64,000 nucleotides of DNA from Rhizobium sp. Root482 (GCF_001426565.1 NZ_LMFA01000001.1:333287-397286), one strand, 5' to 3'. Positions 32,313 to 42,546 are shown, counted from the stretch's first letter. A program made the numbers and translations. The notes: generated by a model not told the origin, from the sequence alone.

Positions 32313-32496
32313 GGCATTTTTCCCGTGTCGGGACAAAAGCCTGAAAGACGAAAAGGTTGCCTCGGGAAAAAATTATCCTGACATGCCGATCATGTCATAG
32401 TGAATGGCATCGAGCGAAAATCGCGCTACACTGCACCGGTCCGAACCGTTTCACGGCTTTGCAAGGACAGGTAATTCCACCTTCAGGAGGAGGAAT

Positions 32497-32745
32497 ATGA
32501 TGGCGACCCACAGCCCCTATGCGGATGTCCTCTGCTCGGAGGACATCGACCTGATGCGGCTGGTCTTCGAGGAATTCTGCAGGACGCATCGGAAACCGGG
32601 CTCCGATGAGGACATGCAGAGATGCGCCTCCACCATCATGCGTCTCTACCGGGCCGGCGAGCGCGACGCTGCTGTGTTGAAGAGGGCCTGCGAAACCACC
32701 CTGCAGCGCGACCTGGTGATCGACACGGCAACCGCGAGCCACTGA
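32497..32745 (+). CDS. Small conserved hypothetical protein
   Basis: An 82-residue helical protein (ATHSPYADVLCSEDIDLMRLVF, then RTHRKPGSDEDMQRCASTIMRLY). The strong ribosome-binding sequence CAGGAGGAGG lies 5-14 nt upstream of the ATG at 32497, which favours a real gene. The phrase on arrangement of a Glu-Phe-Cys helix and an R-L-Y-R-A-G-E turn is seen in small proteins of rhizobia, but I do not recognise a named family. It ends 3 bp before the stop of the convergent small membrane protein gene. Confidence 0.55.
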   Translation: MMATHSPYADVLCSEDIDLMRLVFEEFCRTHRKPGSDEDMQRCASTIMRLYRAGERDAAVLKRACETTLQRDLVIDTATASH

Positions 32746-32748
32746 CGC

Positions 32749-32913
32749 CTAGTTGGTGTCCTGCGCAGCATTTTCCGGGCTGACGACGAGCGGGTCAGGC
32801 GGCCGGGTGCTTTTCGCGCTTTCGTCGGGAAGAAAATACTGAACCGCGAGAATGCTCAATATCGACCCGACGACGACGCCGATAACGCTGATCATCAGTG
32901 TGCGGGACGTCAT
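32749..32913 (-). CDS. Small single-pass membrane protein (54 aa)
   Basis: A 54-residue frame too short for most gene callers. It reads MTSRTLMISVIGVVVGSILS then ILAVQYFLPDESAKS and ends PENAAQDTN. One hydrophobic helix (residues 6-28) is followed by a polar, proline-containing tail, so it would be anchored in the inner membrane. GGAG lies 8-11 nt upstream of the ATG. The function is unknown. Confidence 0.5.
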   Translation of the reverse strand: MTSRTLMISVIGVVVGSILSILAVQYFLPDESAKSTRPPDPLVVSPENAAQDTN

Positions 32914-33029
32914 ATCGAGCTCCGATCTCGATGCTTCCTAAAATCACTTACAAATATCAATCTTGGAGGCTTTCCGAGGCGCGATGCAACCGGCCATGGG
33001 CATTCATCTGTCCATGGCCGGCATGTGGG

Positions 33030-33638
33030 CTATTGATAGACGTAGACGATTCGGCGGCTTTGCGGATCGACCAGCACGGGCCGGTCGTTGATCCGCACAT
33101 AGCGATACTGATAGTCGGGAACCTCGGTCATCACCATGTCACCCGGCAGGATCGTACCGACGGCGATGTCACCCTCATAGGTCACGGTCGCGATCGGGCT
33201 GCTGTCGATATAGGTGCGCACTTCGGCTGGCGGCACGATGACGCCGTTGGCGTCCACCGTCCCGATCAATTCGTCACCCGGGGCCGGATCGGCGGCGATG
33301 CTGCCGGTACGCTCATAGGTGACGACGGGAATGCCGAGGTCGGTCCGCCGTTCTTCGACGATCACCGCGGCGCCGCCCAGATCCATGGTCAGTTCCTGCG
33401 CATAGGCCCAGCCGCGCATGCCGTTGACGTCGATGCGGCACCAGCCCTGACCGGCGAGGCACCCGTCAAGGGCGGCCGAACTGCCGCGCGTGGCGACGCC
33501 CACCGACGGATAGTCGGTACCCGGCCCGGAATAGACGGTCAGATCGGTCGCCGTCGTCGCCATCATCTCGGCCTGGGCAAGCCCAGCGCCGGAAAAAAGC
33601 ATCGCACCCGCGAGCAAGGGCCTTGAAATCCAACGCAT
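33030..33638 (-). CDS. Secreted SH3-like and DUF1236 domain protein
   Basis: A 202-residue protein. A signal peptide (MRWISRPLLAGAMLFSGAGLAQA) is followed by a bacterial SH3 domain at about 25-85 (LTVYSGPGTDYPSVGVATRGS, CRIDVNGMRGWAYAQEL) and, at the C-terminus, a DUF1236 segment with VPDYQYRYVRINDRPVLVDP and RRIVYVYQ. Such proteins sit in the periplasm and may bind cell wall. The start at 33638 is set by AGGAGA about 8 nt upstream and the signal peptide. Confidence 0.8.
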   Translation of the reverse strand: MRWISRPLLAGAMLFSGAGLAQAEMMATTATDLTVYSGPGTDYPSVGVATRGSSAALDGCLAGQGWCRIDVNGMRGWAYAQELTMDLGGAAVIVEERRTDLGIPVVTYERTGSIAADPAPGDELIGTVDANGVIVPPAEVRTYIDSSPIATVTYEGDIAVGTILPGDMVMTEVPDYQYRYVRINDRPVLVDPQSRRIVYVYQ

Positions 33639-33899
33639 ATATCTTCTCCTGCTAGAACACTGCATCCCAAACGCCCCGCCGCCCGCAAGGTTCCCTCGAC
33701 GCGCACGAAGCCGGGCGCCGTTGTGCTCGCGACTTGTCGTTCAACAGGAATGTGAATAGCGGTCAGCGCTGCATCAGATCAGGTCCACCAGGATAGACTG
33801 ATCGTCATCGCGGCGTACGGATTGAGGCTGGATCAGAAAAGGCCGATTACCCTGCTGAAAATTCAAGAGGCACAAGAAAATCATCTTGGAAAAGAAATC

Positions 33900-33975
<76 letters not shown>

Positions 33976-34102
33976 GTCCAGAACCGCGTTGCTGCGGTCT
34001 GATGGGGCGTATAATGGCCTTCTTGGAGCTTGTCCAGTTCCCGACGTCATTTTCTTTGGCGAATTGACAAAAAAATACAGAGCGGCGGTTAGAGCCTGTT
34101 TT

Positions 34103-35023
34103 TCAAAGATAAAGTTCGCCCGCGGCGATCCGGACCGCCTGCCCGCCGATCCTTGCCGCGGTAATCTCCCCACCGGCGACATCGACATGGAGATGCAGGA
34201 AGGACGGCCTGCCCATCTCGACGCCCTGCTCGACCAGCAGGGGATGGTGGCCATCGGTCAATCCATCGAAATGATGGATGGCCCCGGAAAGGGCAGCAAC
34301 CGCCGCCCCCGTTGCCGGATCCTCGCCAATGCCCATGGCAGGCGCGAACATGCGGGCATGGAAACGCGCCATGTGGTTGACCCCGCCACGACAATAGAGA
34401 TAGGCACTGGCCAATCGACCTTCCGCCATCGGCGCCAGCCGCTCCCATAGCGTGGCGTCGAAATCGACGGCACCCGCGGCGGCAAGGTCGTGTATCGGGA
34501 TCGTCACGAAGGGCACGCCGGCGCTCCAGAAGGAGGGCACGTGGTTTTCAAAACCGATCTGCGTCGCCTTGAGGCTGAGCGCGTCGGCGATCGCCTGCCG
34601 GTCGAATTTCGCGGCGAGTTTCACCGATTTGCGTGGCAGGTCGAACTCCGCGAAGGTCGCGGCCGATGCCCTTGCTCGCACCGCGCAGCGCACCGGGCCG
34701 ACATTTTCCTCCAGCACCTGGACGAGATCGTAATTCCCTTCGCCTTCGCCGCCGCGCGAAATTTCCGCCAGCGCCACGGCGGCGCCAACCGTCGGGTGTC
34801 CGGCAAAGGGCAGTTCATGGTCCGGCGTGAAGATCCGCAGGCGCGCCGCATGTGCAGGATTTTCGGGCTGCAGGATGAAGACCGTTTCCGACAGGCTGAA
34901 TTCCACAGCGATCGCCTGCATCGCCGTCGTGCTCAGGCCATCGCCGTCGAACACCACCGCCAGCGGATTGCCTTCAAGCGGCCTGGCGGTGAAAACGTCA
35001 TAGATTGCATAGCGTCGCGCCAC
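34103..35023 (-). CDS. PhzF family protein
   Basis: A 306-residue protein of the PhzF/diaminopimelate-epimerase fold. It has [22 protein letters not shown], the active-site Glu in [25 protein letters not shown] and the C-terminal [17 protein letters not shown]. PhzF itself isomerises a phenazine precursor, but most members have unknown substrates and there is no phenazine gene nearby. GTG at 35023 is chosen since AGGGAG lies 8 nt upstream and the family begins at this point; the frame extends further without similarity. Confidence 0.88.
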   Translation of the reverse strand: MARRYAIYDVFTARPLEGNPLAVVFDGDGLSTTAMQAIAVEFSLSETVFILQPENPAHAARLRIFTPDHELPFAGHPTVGAAVALAEISRGGEGEGNYDLVQVLEENVGPVRCAVRARASAATFAEFDLPRKSVKLAAKFDRQAIADALSLKATQIGFENHVPSFWSAGVPFVTIPIHDLAAAGAVDFDATLWERLAPMAEGRLASAYLYCRGGVNHMARFHARMFAPAMGIGEDPATGAAVAALSGAIHHFDGLTDGHHPLLVEQGVEMGRPSFLHLHVDVAGGEITAARIGGQAVRIAAGELYL

Positions 35024-35090
35024 GATGAACTCCCTGTCTGTTGCCTTTTCAAGACCTTGCACGACCGGCGCGGACCGGCAAGCAAAAGCA

Positions 35091-35846
35091 TTACGGCCGA
35101 TTGTTGAAAACCCAGTCGAGAATCGGCGGCATGAACGGCGGATAGGCATGCCGCTCCGGCGCGGCATCGCGGATGGCAAACGCCTCATCGATCTCCGGCT
35201 CCGGATCGCCGGCGATATGCGCGGTGATACGCCCGATCAACGTGTCGGCGGTTTCCTTGAACCGGTAGAGCCGCAGCACGGCGATCACGCCGTTTTCATG
35301 CAGCGCGTGAAAGCCTGACACCGAGACCGCCTCGGCAAGCACCAACCCGGTCTCCTCCAGCACTTCGCGCGCCATGTTGCCGTCGAGGTCGCACATCCCG
35401 TCGCGGACATCCTGCGGGTCGAGAGAGCCGGCGGCACAATAGACGCGGCCGGGATTGGCGGTATGCCCGCCCATACGGATGGCGATCACCGCGCCATCGG
35501 CGGAAAGGATCACCGGGAGGCCGAACAGATGGATCGCCGATGCCGCCGGGCGCGTCTTCCGCCAAAGAAGGAAGGTGGAGTAGGAGACGATATGCGCCTC
35601 GCCGGAAATCGCGCCGTCGCCGATATGGACAAAACGCGGCAGCAGCATGCGCCCGTCAAAGAGGGCCGGATTGGCGGCGATTTCCTCGGCCCAGTTCTGC
35701 GCGACCTGCGCCCGATTGGCCGAAAAATAAGGATGTGGCGCATCAGTCACGCGCAGATCGATGCGTGATACCGGAAAGATCACCCGCTCGCCGGGCCATT
35801 TGGATATGTTGCTGGTCGGCTGCGGCTGGGGATCGTCCATGGGCAT
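35091..35846 (-). CDS. Nudix hydrolase
   Basis: A 251-residue protein. The core of the Nudix box is visible as REVLEETGLVLAEA at about residues 164-177, which carries the metal-binding glutamates. The upstream half of the box is looser than the standard G-x5-E-x7 spacing. About 130 residues precede the box and hold no recognised domain. The family removes nucleoside-diphosphate groups from varied substrates. It overlaps the stop codon of the upstream endonuclease-fold gene and is probably coupled with it. Confidence 0.78.
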   Translation of the reverse strand: MPMDDPQPQPTSNISKWPGERVIFPVSRIDLRVTDAPHPYFSANRAQVAQNWAEEIAANPALFDGRMLLPRFVHIGDGAISGEAHIVSYSTFLLWRKTRPAASAIHLFGLPVILSADGAVIAIRMGGHTANPGRVYCAAGSLDPQDVRDGMCDLDGNMAREVLEETGLVLAEAVSVSGFHALHENGVIAVLRLYRFKETADTLIGRITAHIAGDPEPEIDEAFAIRDAAPERHAYPPFMPPILDWVFNNRP

Positions 35847-36952
35847 CACAGATCGAGCGACATGACGACCGGGCAGTGGTCGGACGCCTTCGGCCGGTCC
35901 CAGCCGGTCCGCGGATAGCGCTCCACCTCCTGTCCTTGCGGAAAGATCGTCCGATAGGGCTGGCCGGCGCGAATGATCTCCGGCACGCTTGCCGGATTGC
36001 GCTTGGCAAGTGCCGGCGACAGCCAGATATAATCGAGCTGGCAGAGGTGCCGTTCTTCAGGCCCGCGGCTGTGGAACAGCGTCCAGCGGTCGAGTTCCGG
36101 TCGCCGCCGCATGGCGTTTTCGGCAAAGCCGTCGCGGCTGAAGACGTCTAGGGCGCTGACCGCCTCGCGGCGCGGCACGAAGCGGTAGCCTTGGCGCCGG
36201 TCGCCGAGCACCTCAACCCGTTCCTGATAATCGTTCATGTCGCCGCAGATGGCAAACATCTTGCCACCGGTGTTGCCGGCGCCGAAACGGGCCTCGACGA
36301 TGCGCCGGACGGCGGCGGCCTCGGCCGTTCTCACCGGCATCGTCGCCATGCGCCCGTCGATCCCGTCGCGGGCCGGACCCATCGATTTGAAATGGACGAC
36401 AAACAGCGTGAAGGGCCGCCCGCCGATGCGGAAATCCAGCTCCAGGCAGTCGCGCCGGAAGATGCGATCGCCGGGCACGTTGGTGTCGGCAATGGCGTTG
36501 TCGAAGAGGCCGAAATCCGCATAGGTGGCGCCGGCATGGGAGGTGACCCCGACGCATTCGATCGTCTCGCCGTCGCGGGTCTTTTCGCGCACCAGCACGG
36601 CGACGTCGATGCCGCGGCTGTCATTGCCTTCGATCAGGTATTTCTGCCGATAGCCATTGCCGACCATGCGATAAAGATAGCCATATTCGAAGGCCTGCAG
36701 CGCCGCCATATTGTCGGCCTCCTGAAGGCACAGGATATCGGCATCGCAATCGGCGATCGCCAGCGCCGACATCTGGCGCGTATCGTCCGTATGGGCGATG
36801 GTGCGGGCCGATTCCAGCCGCTCGTATTCGTCCTTGTCCTTCACGTCGAAAAGCCGCAGGACGCGATCCTGTTTGGTCTGGTTGCGAAAGCCGGAGAAAT
36901 CGAACCGGCTCATCAGGTTCTCGATATTGAAGGTGGCAAGGCGAAGGGACAT
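35846..36952 (-). CDS. Endonuclease/exonuclease/phosphatase family protein
   Basis: A 368-residue protein with the EEP fold. The pieces are LRLATFNIENLMSRFDF (metal-site Asn and Glu), ADILCLQEADNMAAL, FAICGDMNDYQERVEVL and the closing KASDHCPVVMSLDL, which supplies the Asp-His pair. The substrate could be a nucleic acid or a phospholipid head group. The start at 36952 fits the family; a longer frame adds residues without similarity. It has no signal peptide. Its 3' end overlaps the Nudix gene start. Confidence 0.85.
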   Translation of the reverse strand: MSLRLATFNIENLMSRFDFSGFRNQTKQDRVLRLFDVKDKDEYERLESARTIAHTDDTRQMSALAIADCDADILCLQEADNMAALQAFEYGYLYRMVGNGYRQKYLIEGNDSRGIDVAVLVREKTRDGETIECVGVTSHAGATYADFGLFDNAIADTNVPGDRIFRRDCLELDFRIGGRPFTLFVVHFKSMGPARDGIDGRMATMPVRTAEAAAVRRIVEARFGAGNTGGKMFAICGDMNDYQERVEVLGDRRQGYRFVPRREAVSALDVFSRDGFAENAMRRRPELDRWTLFHSRGPEERHLCQLDYIWLSPALAKRNPASVPEIIRAGQPYRTIFPQGQEVERYPRTGWDRPKASDHCPVVMSLDL

Positions 36953-37150
36953 CAGAGGTTTCCGTATGCAATCCCCGGACTTTAGCCATTCGCCCGGAAA
37001 AGTCGAACGGCTTTCCGCAGGCCAGCGCGCCCAGACCATAATCTGTCGGCCCGAACCAAATTTGGGGTGATCGCCAAAGCACGAACAATCGATCTTGTTG
37101 TGCCGTTTCGAATGCGCAACATCGCGCCACCACCGAGCAAGGGGAATTCG

Positions 37151-39049
37151 ATGAGCAAGACGACGACATGGGGCACACGGCTGCGCTATGAGTTCGACAA
37201 GAGCATGGCGGCCGGGCCGATCGCGCTGATCGGCTGGCTGACGGTCATCTCTCTTTTCGTCATCGTTGTCGCCGGCGCTTTCCTTGCGTTGACCAGCATT
37301 GCGCCCGAGGGCGGCGAACCCATGAGCTTCATCGAGGGCACCTGGGGCTCGCTGATGCGCACCTTCGACGCCGGAACCATGGGTGGCGATGCCGGCTGGA
37401 GTTTCCGCGGCGTCTCGCTGTTCGTCACCGTCGCCGGCATTTTTGTCTTTTCCGCCTTGATCGGCGTGCTCAGCTCCGGCCTCGAAAACAAGCTGGAGGA
37501 CCTGCGCAAGGGCCGGTCGCAGGTGCTGGAAAACGACCAGACGATCATCCTCAACTGGTCACCCTCGATCTTCGACGTGATTTCCGAACTGGTCGTCGCC
37601 AATACCAGCCGCAAGAAGCCGCGCATCGTCATCATGGCCAACAAGGACAAGGTGGAGATGGAGGACGAGATCGCCACCAAGGTGGCCGATCTGAAGAATA
37701 CCAGAATCATCTGCCGCAGCGGCGACCCGACCGATCTCTACGATCTGAGCATCGTCAACCCGCAGACATCGCGCTCGGTCATCGTGCTCTCGCCCGAAGG
37801 CGACGATCCGGATTCGCAGGTGATCAAGAGCGTCCTGGCCCTGGTGAACGACCCCAACCGCCGGGCAAAGCCCTATCAGATCGCCGCTGAAATCCGCGAC
37901 GGCCGGAATGCCGAGGTCGCCCGCATCGTCGGTGGCGCCGAACTGCAACTGATCCTCGCCGACGACCTGATTTCGCGCATCGTCGTCCATTCCAGCCGCC
38001 AGTTGGGCCTCAGCGCCGTCTATTCCGAACTGCTCGATTTCGACGGCTGCGAAATCTATACGCTCGAACAGCCCGAACTTACCGGCAAGAGCTTTGCCGC
38101 CGCCGTCATGGCCTATGAGACCTCGACGCTGATCGGGCTCTGCGACGCGGACGGCAAGGTGCATCTCAACCCGGCGCCAGGCCGCATCTTCCAGCCCGGC
38201 GAACATGCGATCATCATCGCCGAGGACGATGCCGCGATCAGATCGGGAAACCACGAGATCCGCATCGAGAAGGATGCCATCCTGCCGGTTGCGCCGCGCG
38301 AACAGGGGCCGGAACGCACCCTGATCCTCGGCTGGAATCGCCGTGGCCCGATCATCACCTATGAATTGTCTCGCTATGTGGCGCCCGGTTCGCAACTGAC
38401 CATCGCCGCCGACACGCCGGAACTCGAGGTGGAAATCGGCGCGCTGAGGGTGGCGGGCGCCAACATGGCCGTCGATTACCGCATCATCGACACGAGCAGC
38501 CGCGCCGATCTCGACGCGCTCGACGTGCCCGGCTACGATCACGTGCTGGTGCTCGGCTACAGCGATCACATGGCCGCCCAGCCGGCCGATACGCGAACGC
38601 TGGTCACGCTTTTGCAATTGCGCAAGATCGCCGAACAGGCCGGCCGCCATATCAGTGTCGTCAGCGAAATGACCGATGTGCGCAACCGCGAACTCGCCGA
38701 AGTGACGCGCGCCGACGATTTCGTGGTCAGCAACAAGCTGGTCAGCCTGATGCTGGCACAGGCTTCGGAGAACGAGCGCATGGCGGCGATCTTCGACGAA
38801 CTGCTCGACGAGGACGGCTCGGAAATCTACATGCGACCGGTCAGCGATTATGTGGCGATCGGCGAGCCCGTGACCTTCTACACGCTCTGCCTTGCCGCCC
38901 TGCGTCGCGGCGAAGTGGCCATCGGCTATCGCCGCCAGCGCCACACCGACGATCCGCGCAAGCTTGGCGGCGTCATCGTCAATCCGCCGAAATCCGAAAA
39001 GCTTCTCTATGACGAGAAAGACCGGGTGATCGTGCTGGCGAGGGACTGA
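37151..39049 (+). CDS. CASTOR/POLLUX-related ion channel-like protein
   Basis: A 632-residue membrane protein. Two transmembrane helices (ALIGWLTVISLFVIVVAGAF and GVSLFVTVAGIFVFSALIG) are separated by a pore-like loop, then come two RCK/TrkA-N-like nucleotide-binding regions (QTIILNWSPSIFDVISELV near 125 and RTLILGWNRRGPIITYEL near 405). This is the layout of plant CASTOR, POLLUX and DMI1, which conduct cations during symbiosis signalling. Bacterial relatives are known by sequence, not function. GGGG precedes the start at 37151. The gene is convergent with the Lrp gene. Confidence 0.85.
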   Translation: MSKTTTWGTRLRYEFDKSMAAGPIALIGWLTVISLFVIVVAGAFLALTSIAPEGGEPMSFIEGTWGSLMRTFDAGTMGGDAGWSFRGVSLFVTVAGIFVFSALIGVLSSGLENKLEDLRKGRSQVLENDQTIILNWSPSIFDVISELVVANTSRKKPRIVIMANKDKVEMEDEIATKVADLKNTRIICRSGDPTDLYDLSIVNPQTSRSVIVLSPEGDDPDSQVIKSVLALVNDPNRRAKPYQIAAEIRDGRNAEVARIVGGAELQLILADDLISRIVVHSSRQLGLSAVYSELLDFDGCEIYTLEQPELTGKSFAAAVMAYETSTLIGLCDADGKVHLNPAPGRIFQPGEHAIIIAEDDAAIRSGNHEIRIEKDAILPVAPREQGPERTLILGWNRRGPIITYELSRYVAPGSQLTIAADTPELEVEIGALRVAGANMAVDYRIIDTSSRADLDALDVPGYDHVLVLGYSDHMAAQPADTRTLVTLLQLRKIAEQAGRHISVVSEMTDVRNRELAEVTRADDFVVSNKLVSLMLAQASENERMAAIFDELLDEDGSEIYMRPVSDYVAIGEPVTFYTLCLAALRRGEVAIGYRRQRHTDDPRKLGGVIVNPPKSEKLLYDEKDRVIVLARD

Positions 39050-39066
39050 GCAAGCGCGCAGACGGA

Positions 39067-39483
39067 TCAGATCGTCGTCAGCAGCAGGCTCGTTTCCGAT
39101 TTCGAAACCCCGTCCAGTGCCCGCACATGGCGCAGCACGCGATCGAACTCGGCGAGATTTTCCGTCTGGATTTCGGCAACGAGGTCCCAGGCGCCATTCG
39201 TCGTGTGCAGCGCCCGGATTTCGGGAATGCCGCGCAGGGTATTGACCAGGGCGACGGTTCTTCCTCCGGTAATCTCGATCAGCATGATGGCGCGCACCTC
39301 ATGCGGGTCGCTAGCGGCCGTGATCCGCGCACTGAAGCCGGCGATAACGCCTTGCGAAATCAGGCGGTCGATGCGGTTTTGAACCGTCCCACGCGATATT
39401 TTCAACATGTCGGCGAGCTTCGAGACCGAGGCGCGACCATCCGATCTCAGGATCGCCAGCAATCGCCGGTCGGTATGGTCCAT
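39067..39483 (-). CDS. Lrp/AsnC family transcriptional regulator
   Basis: A 138-residue protein. The N-terminal HTH is in DHTDRRLLAILRSDGRASVS and LADMLKISRGTVQNRIDRL; the rest is the RAM/ASNC ligand-binding domain (VRAIMLIEITGGRTVALVN, GAWDLVAEIQTENLAEFD). The start at 39483 has AGGAGGG about 11 nt upstream. It is divergent from the RocB-like peptidase gene, so an amino-acid-responsive control of that gene is likely. Confidence 0.88.
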   Translation of the reverse strand: MDHTDRRLLAILRSDGRASVSKLADMLKISRGTVQNRIDRLISQGVIAGFSARITAASDPHEVRAIMLIEITGGRTVALVNTLRGIPEIRALHTTNGAWDLVAEIQTENLAEFDRVLRHVRALDGVSKSETSLLLTTI

Positions 39484-39655
39484 GGCGCCCTGCCCTCCTC
39501 GCATTCGCCTTAAACATTCTGCCAGCAGGGCATATCATTCTGCTGGATTTATCAAGCATATTCCCAACATATTGCCATTTCGCTTCATTCTGTCGCTCGC
39601 TAGAGTTTGCCTGTCCGGACCAAACCGGCACAGCTAAAACCGTCAGGGGAATTTC

Positions 39656-41326
39656 ATGCCAGTTGCAGACCGCCCGCCCACCCTCTCCTCCCTGTCGCGC
39701 GCCGGACAATTGTCCGTCGAAATGACACGCTGGCCAAGCGTGACGGAAACCGACGACGAGGCGGCCTTCTCCGGGCGGCTGATGGCGCTTCTGGCTGCCA
39801 CGCCCTATTTCCAAAAACATCCCGGCAACCTCCTGGCGCTCGACACCCATGGCAAGCCGGCCCGCCAGAACGTGCTGGCGCTGGTGCGCGGCAAGGGGCG
39901 CCGCTGCCTGATTCTTGCCGGCCATTTCGATACGGTTTCGATCGCCAATTACACCTCGCTCACCTCGCTCGCCTGCGAACCGGAAGAGTTGACCAAAGCA
40001 TTGATTGCGGAACTGCGCGAAAAAGCCCGCACGCCCGCCGAGGAAAAGGCGCTCACCGACCTTCTGAGCGGCGATTTTCTCGCCGGGCGCGGGCTACTCG
40101 ACATGAAGAGCGGGCTTGCGGCCGGCATCGCCGCGCTCGAACGCTTCGCCGAACTGGACGAACCGCCGGGCAATCTCCTCTTCGTCGCCACGCCCGATGA
40201 GGAGAACCGCTCGCGGGGCATGCGGGCCCTGCGCGACGCCCTGCCCGCGATCGCCGAAAAATTCGATCTCGATATTGTCGGCGGCATCAATCTGGATGCC
40301 AGCGGCGACGATGGCGACGGAGAGGAAGGCCGCGCCGTCTATCTCGGCTCGGTGGGAAAATTCTCGCCCTTCGCCTTCGTCGCCGGCCGGCCGACCCATG
40401 CCGGCTATGCCTTCAACGGCGTCAGCGCCCATCTGATCGGCGCCGAAATCATGCGTGCCATGGAAGGCAACAGCGCGCTCTGCGACGAGGCACATGGCGA
40501 GGTCTCGCCGGCGCCGGTCTGCCTTGAAGCCAAGGATGTCCGCCACGGCTACGAGGTCACTACGCCAGCCCATGTCTGGCTGTCCTTCAACTGGCTGACC
40601 CATCGCCGCACGCCGGAAGAGATGCTGTCGCAGTTCCGCGAGATCGTCGAAACCGCGATGCAAACGGCGCTGGATGCGCAGGCGCGTAATGCCAAGGCCT
40701 TTTTCGAGCGGCAGGGCAGCGGCCACGCGGTCATTCCCGACGGGCAGGTTCTCGCCTATGCCGAATTGCGCGATCTCGCCTTTGCCCGCGGCGGACAGGC
40801 GGCGCTCGCGCGGCTTTCCGCTCTCGGCGCCGAACTGGCGGAGGATGACGATCCGCTTGCGACCACCCGCCGGATCGTCGCCGCGACGCTGGCCGAGGCG
40901 GGTCTTGAGGGACCGCTGGTCGTTATCGGATTTTCCACCCTGCATTACCCGCGGGTCCATCTCGACACGGCCGGCGCGCCGGGCCTTGCCTTCGAGAAAA
41001 AAGCCGTATCGGCCGCCCGCAAGGCAGCAAGCCGGCACGCGACCAGCATCAAGACCAAGCAGTTCTTCGCCGGCATTTCCGATATGAGCTTCTTCGGCCA
41101 CCGACCGGCCGAGGGACAGACCCGGCTGCTGTCGGACAACACGCCCTGTGCAGCCTTCGTCGATGAGGAACGGGAAAGGCCACTTGCCTATCCCGTCGTC
41201 AATATCGGCCCATGGGGGCGCGACTATCACCAGAAATGGGAGCGCGTCCACATGGCTTACGCCTTCGATGCGCTCCCGGACATCATCTACGAGACGGCCT
41301 TGGCCTGCCTCGAACCGGAGGCCTAA
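39656..41326 (+). CDS. RocB-like M20 family metallopeptidase
   Basis: A 556-residue protein of the M20 peptidase clan. It has the first metal ligand in CLILAGHFDTVS, the bridging Asp in GRGLLDMKSGLAAG, the catalytic Glu-Glu in ATPDEENRSRGM, and a late ligand region FFAGISDMSFFGHR. Its length and sequence fit the RocB subgroup associated with arginine utilisation. It likely hydrolyses an acylated or amide-bonded amino acid. The divergent Lrp gene and the convergent aminotransferase gene (4-bp tail overlap) suggest a role in amino-acid catabolism. Confidence 0.85.
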   Translation: MPVADRPPTLSSLSRAGQLSVEMTRWPSVTETDDEAAFSGRLMALLAATPYFQKHPGNLLALDTHGKPARQNVLALVRGKGRRCLILAGHFDTVSIANYTSLTSLACEPEELTKALIAELREKARTPAEEKALTDLLSGDFLAGRGLLDMKSGLAAGIAALERFAELDEPPGNLLFVATPDEENRSRGMRALRDALPAIAEKFDLDIVGGINLDASGDDGDGEEGRAVYLGSVGKFSPFAFVAGRPTHAGYAFNGVSAHLIGAEIMRAMEGNSALCDEAHGEVSPAPVCLEAKDVRHGYEVTTPAHVWLSFNWLTHRRTPEEMLSQFREIVETAMQTALDAQARNAKAFFERQGSGHAVIPDGQVLAYAELRDLAFARGGQAALARLSALGAELAEDDDPLATTRRIVAATLAEAGLEGPLVVIGFSTLHYPRVHLDTAGAPGLAFEKKAVSAARKAASRHATSIKTKQFFAGISDMSFFGHRPAEGQTRLLSDNTPCAAFVDEERERPLAYPVVNIGPWGRDYHQKWERVHMAYAFDALPDIIYETALACLEPEA

Positions 41327-42546
41327 GCGGCAGCCGATTCCCTGGCGATCAGGGCGCCGAGCCTGGAAATGCCCTCCTCGATCATCGCCTCGTTGGCGCA
41401 GGAGAAGCTGACCCGGCAGCTATTGGCGCCGGAGCCATCGGCAAAGAAGGCCTTGCCCGGCACGAAGGCGACCTTCGCGCTGACCAGCGACTTGGCAAGC
41501 AGGTCGGCGCCGTCCATGCCGGCGGGCAGCGTCAGCCAGACGAACATGCCGCCCTGCGGTTCCGTCCAGGAGACGCCCTCAGGCATGTATTTCTTAAGCG
41601 CCGCCAGCATGGCGTCGCGACGCGTTTTGTAAACAGTGCGGATCTTGTCGACCTGCGCGTCGAAACCACGCTCGGCAACCAGACAGATCGCCATCTGGTT
41701 GATGGTGGAGGAATGCAGGTCGGCCGCCTGCTTCATCAGCACCAGCTTGCGGATGACCGTATTGGAGGCGCAGACCCATCCGACGCGAAGGCCAGGCGCC
41801 AGCGTCTTGGAGAAGCTGCCGCAATAGATGGTCCGGGTATCGTTGATACCGCCCTTGCGGGCAATCTCGAGCGCCAGCATCGGCGGCACCGTCTCGCCGT
41901 CATAGCGCAGCGACTGATAGGCGGCGTCCTCGATCAGGGCAATATCCAGCTCTTCGGCAAGATCGAGCGCCTTTTCGCGCGCGGCAAGATCGAGCGTCTC
42001 GCCCGTCGGATTGGCGAATTCGGCCGACATATAGGCGAATTTGACCCGGCCACCGGCTTGCACCGCCGCGTCGCGATAGGCTTGCGGCGTCCGGTTGCCG
42101 GAAGGCGAGAGCTGGTCATAGGTTGGTTCATAGGCATTGAAAGCCTGTAGCGCGCCCAGATAGGTCGGCCAGGTGACGAGCGCCGTATCGTTGGGCGAAA
42201 GGAAGAGCTTGCCGAGATAGTCGAGCGCCTGCTGCGAACCGGAGGTGATCAGGATATTCTCGGGCTCGCAGGGGATACCGATGGCGCCCATGCGCCCGGC
42301 AAGCCATTGTCGCAGCGGCAGATAGCCTTCGCTGACGGAATATTGCAGCGCCGCGCTGACGGTCGGGCCGCCAAAGATATCGGCATAGGCCGTCTTGAAG
42401 GCCTCGTCGGGAAACAGCGCCGGGTCGGGAATGCCGCCGGCAAAGGAAATGATGTCGGGCCGGTCGAGCAGCTTCAAAAGTTCGCGAATTTCCGACGCAC
42501 GCATCCGCGAAGACCGCGTCGCGAAGATATTTTCCCAGTCCAGCAT
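41323..42546 (-). CDS. PLP-dependent aminotransferase (class I/II, MocR-like lineage)
   Basis: A 407-residue fold-type I aminotransferase. Features are IISFAGGIPDPALFPDEAF, LITSGSQQALDYLGKLFL, ANPTGETL, the PLP lysine in YCGSFSKTLAPGLRVGWV and GGMFVWLTLP. It resembles 2-aminoadipate or multi-substrate transaminases of the LysN type rather than aspartate aminotransferases. The substrate cannot be assigned. It has its own promoter region at its upstream side (42547 onward). Confidence 0.85.
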   Translation of the reverse strand: MLDWENIFATRSSRMRASEIRELLKLLDRPDIISFAGGIPDPALFPDEAFKTAYADIFGGPTVSAALQYSVSEGYLPLRQWLAGRMGAIGIPCEPENILITSGSQQALDYLGKLFLSPNDTALVTWPTYLGALQAFNAYEPTYDQLSPSGNRTPQAYRDAAVQAGGRVKFAYMSAEFANPTGETLDLAAREKALDLAEELDIALIEDAAYQSLRYDGETVPPMLALEIARKGGINDTRTIYCGSFSKTLAPGLRVGWVCASNTVIRKLVLMKQAADLHSSTINQMAICLVAERGFDAQVDKIRTVYKTRRDAMLAALKKYMPEGVSWTEPQGGMFVWLTLPAGMDGADLLAKSLVSAKVAFVPGKAFFADGSGANSCRVSFSCANEAMIEEGISRLGALIARESAAA

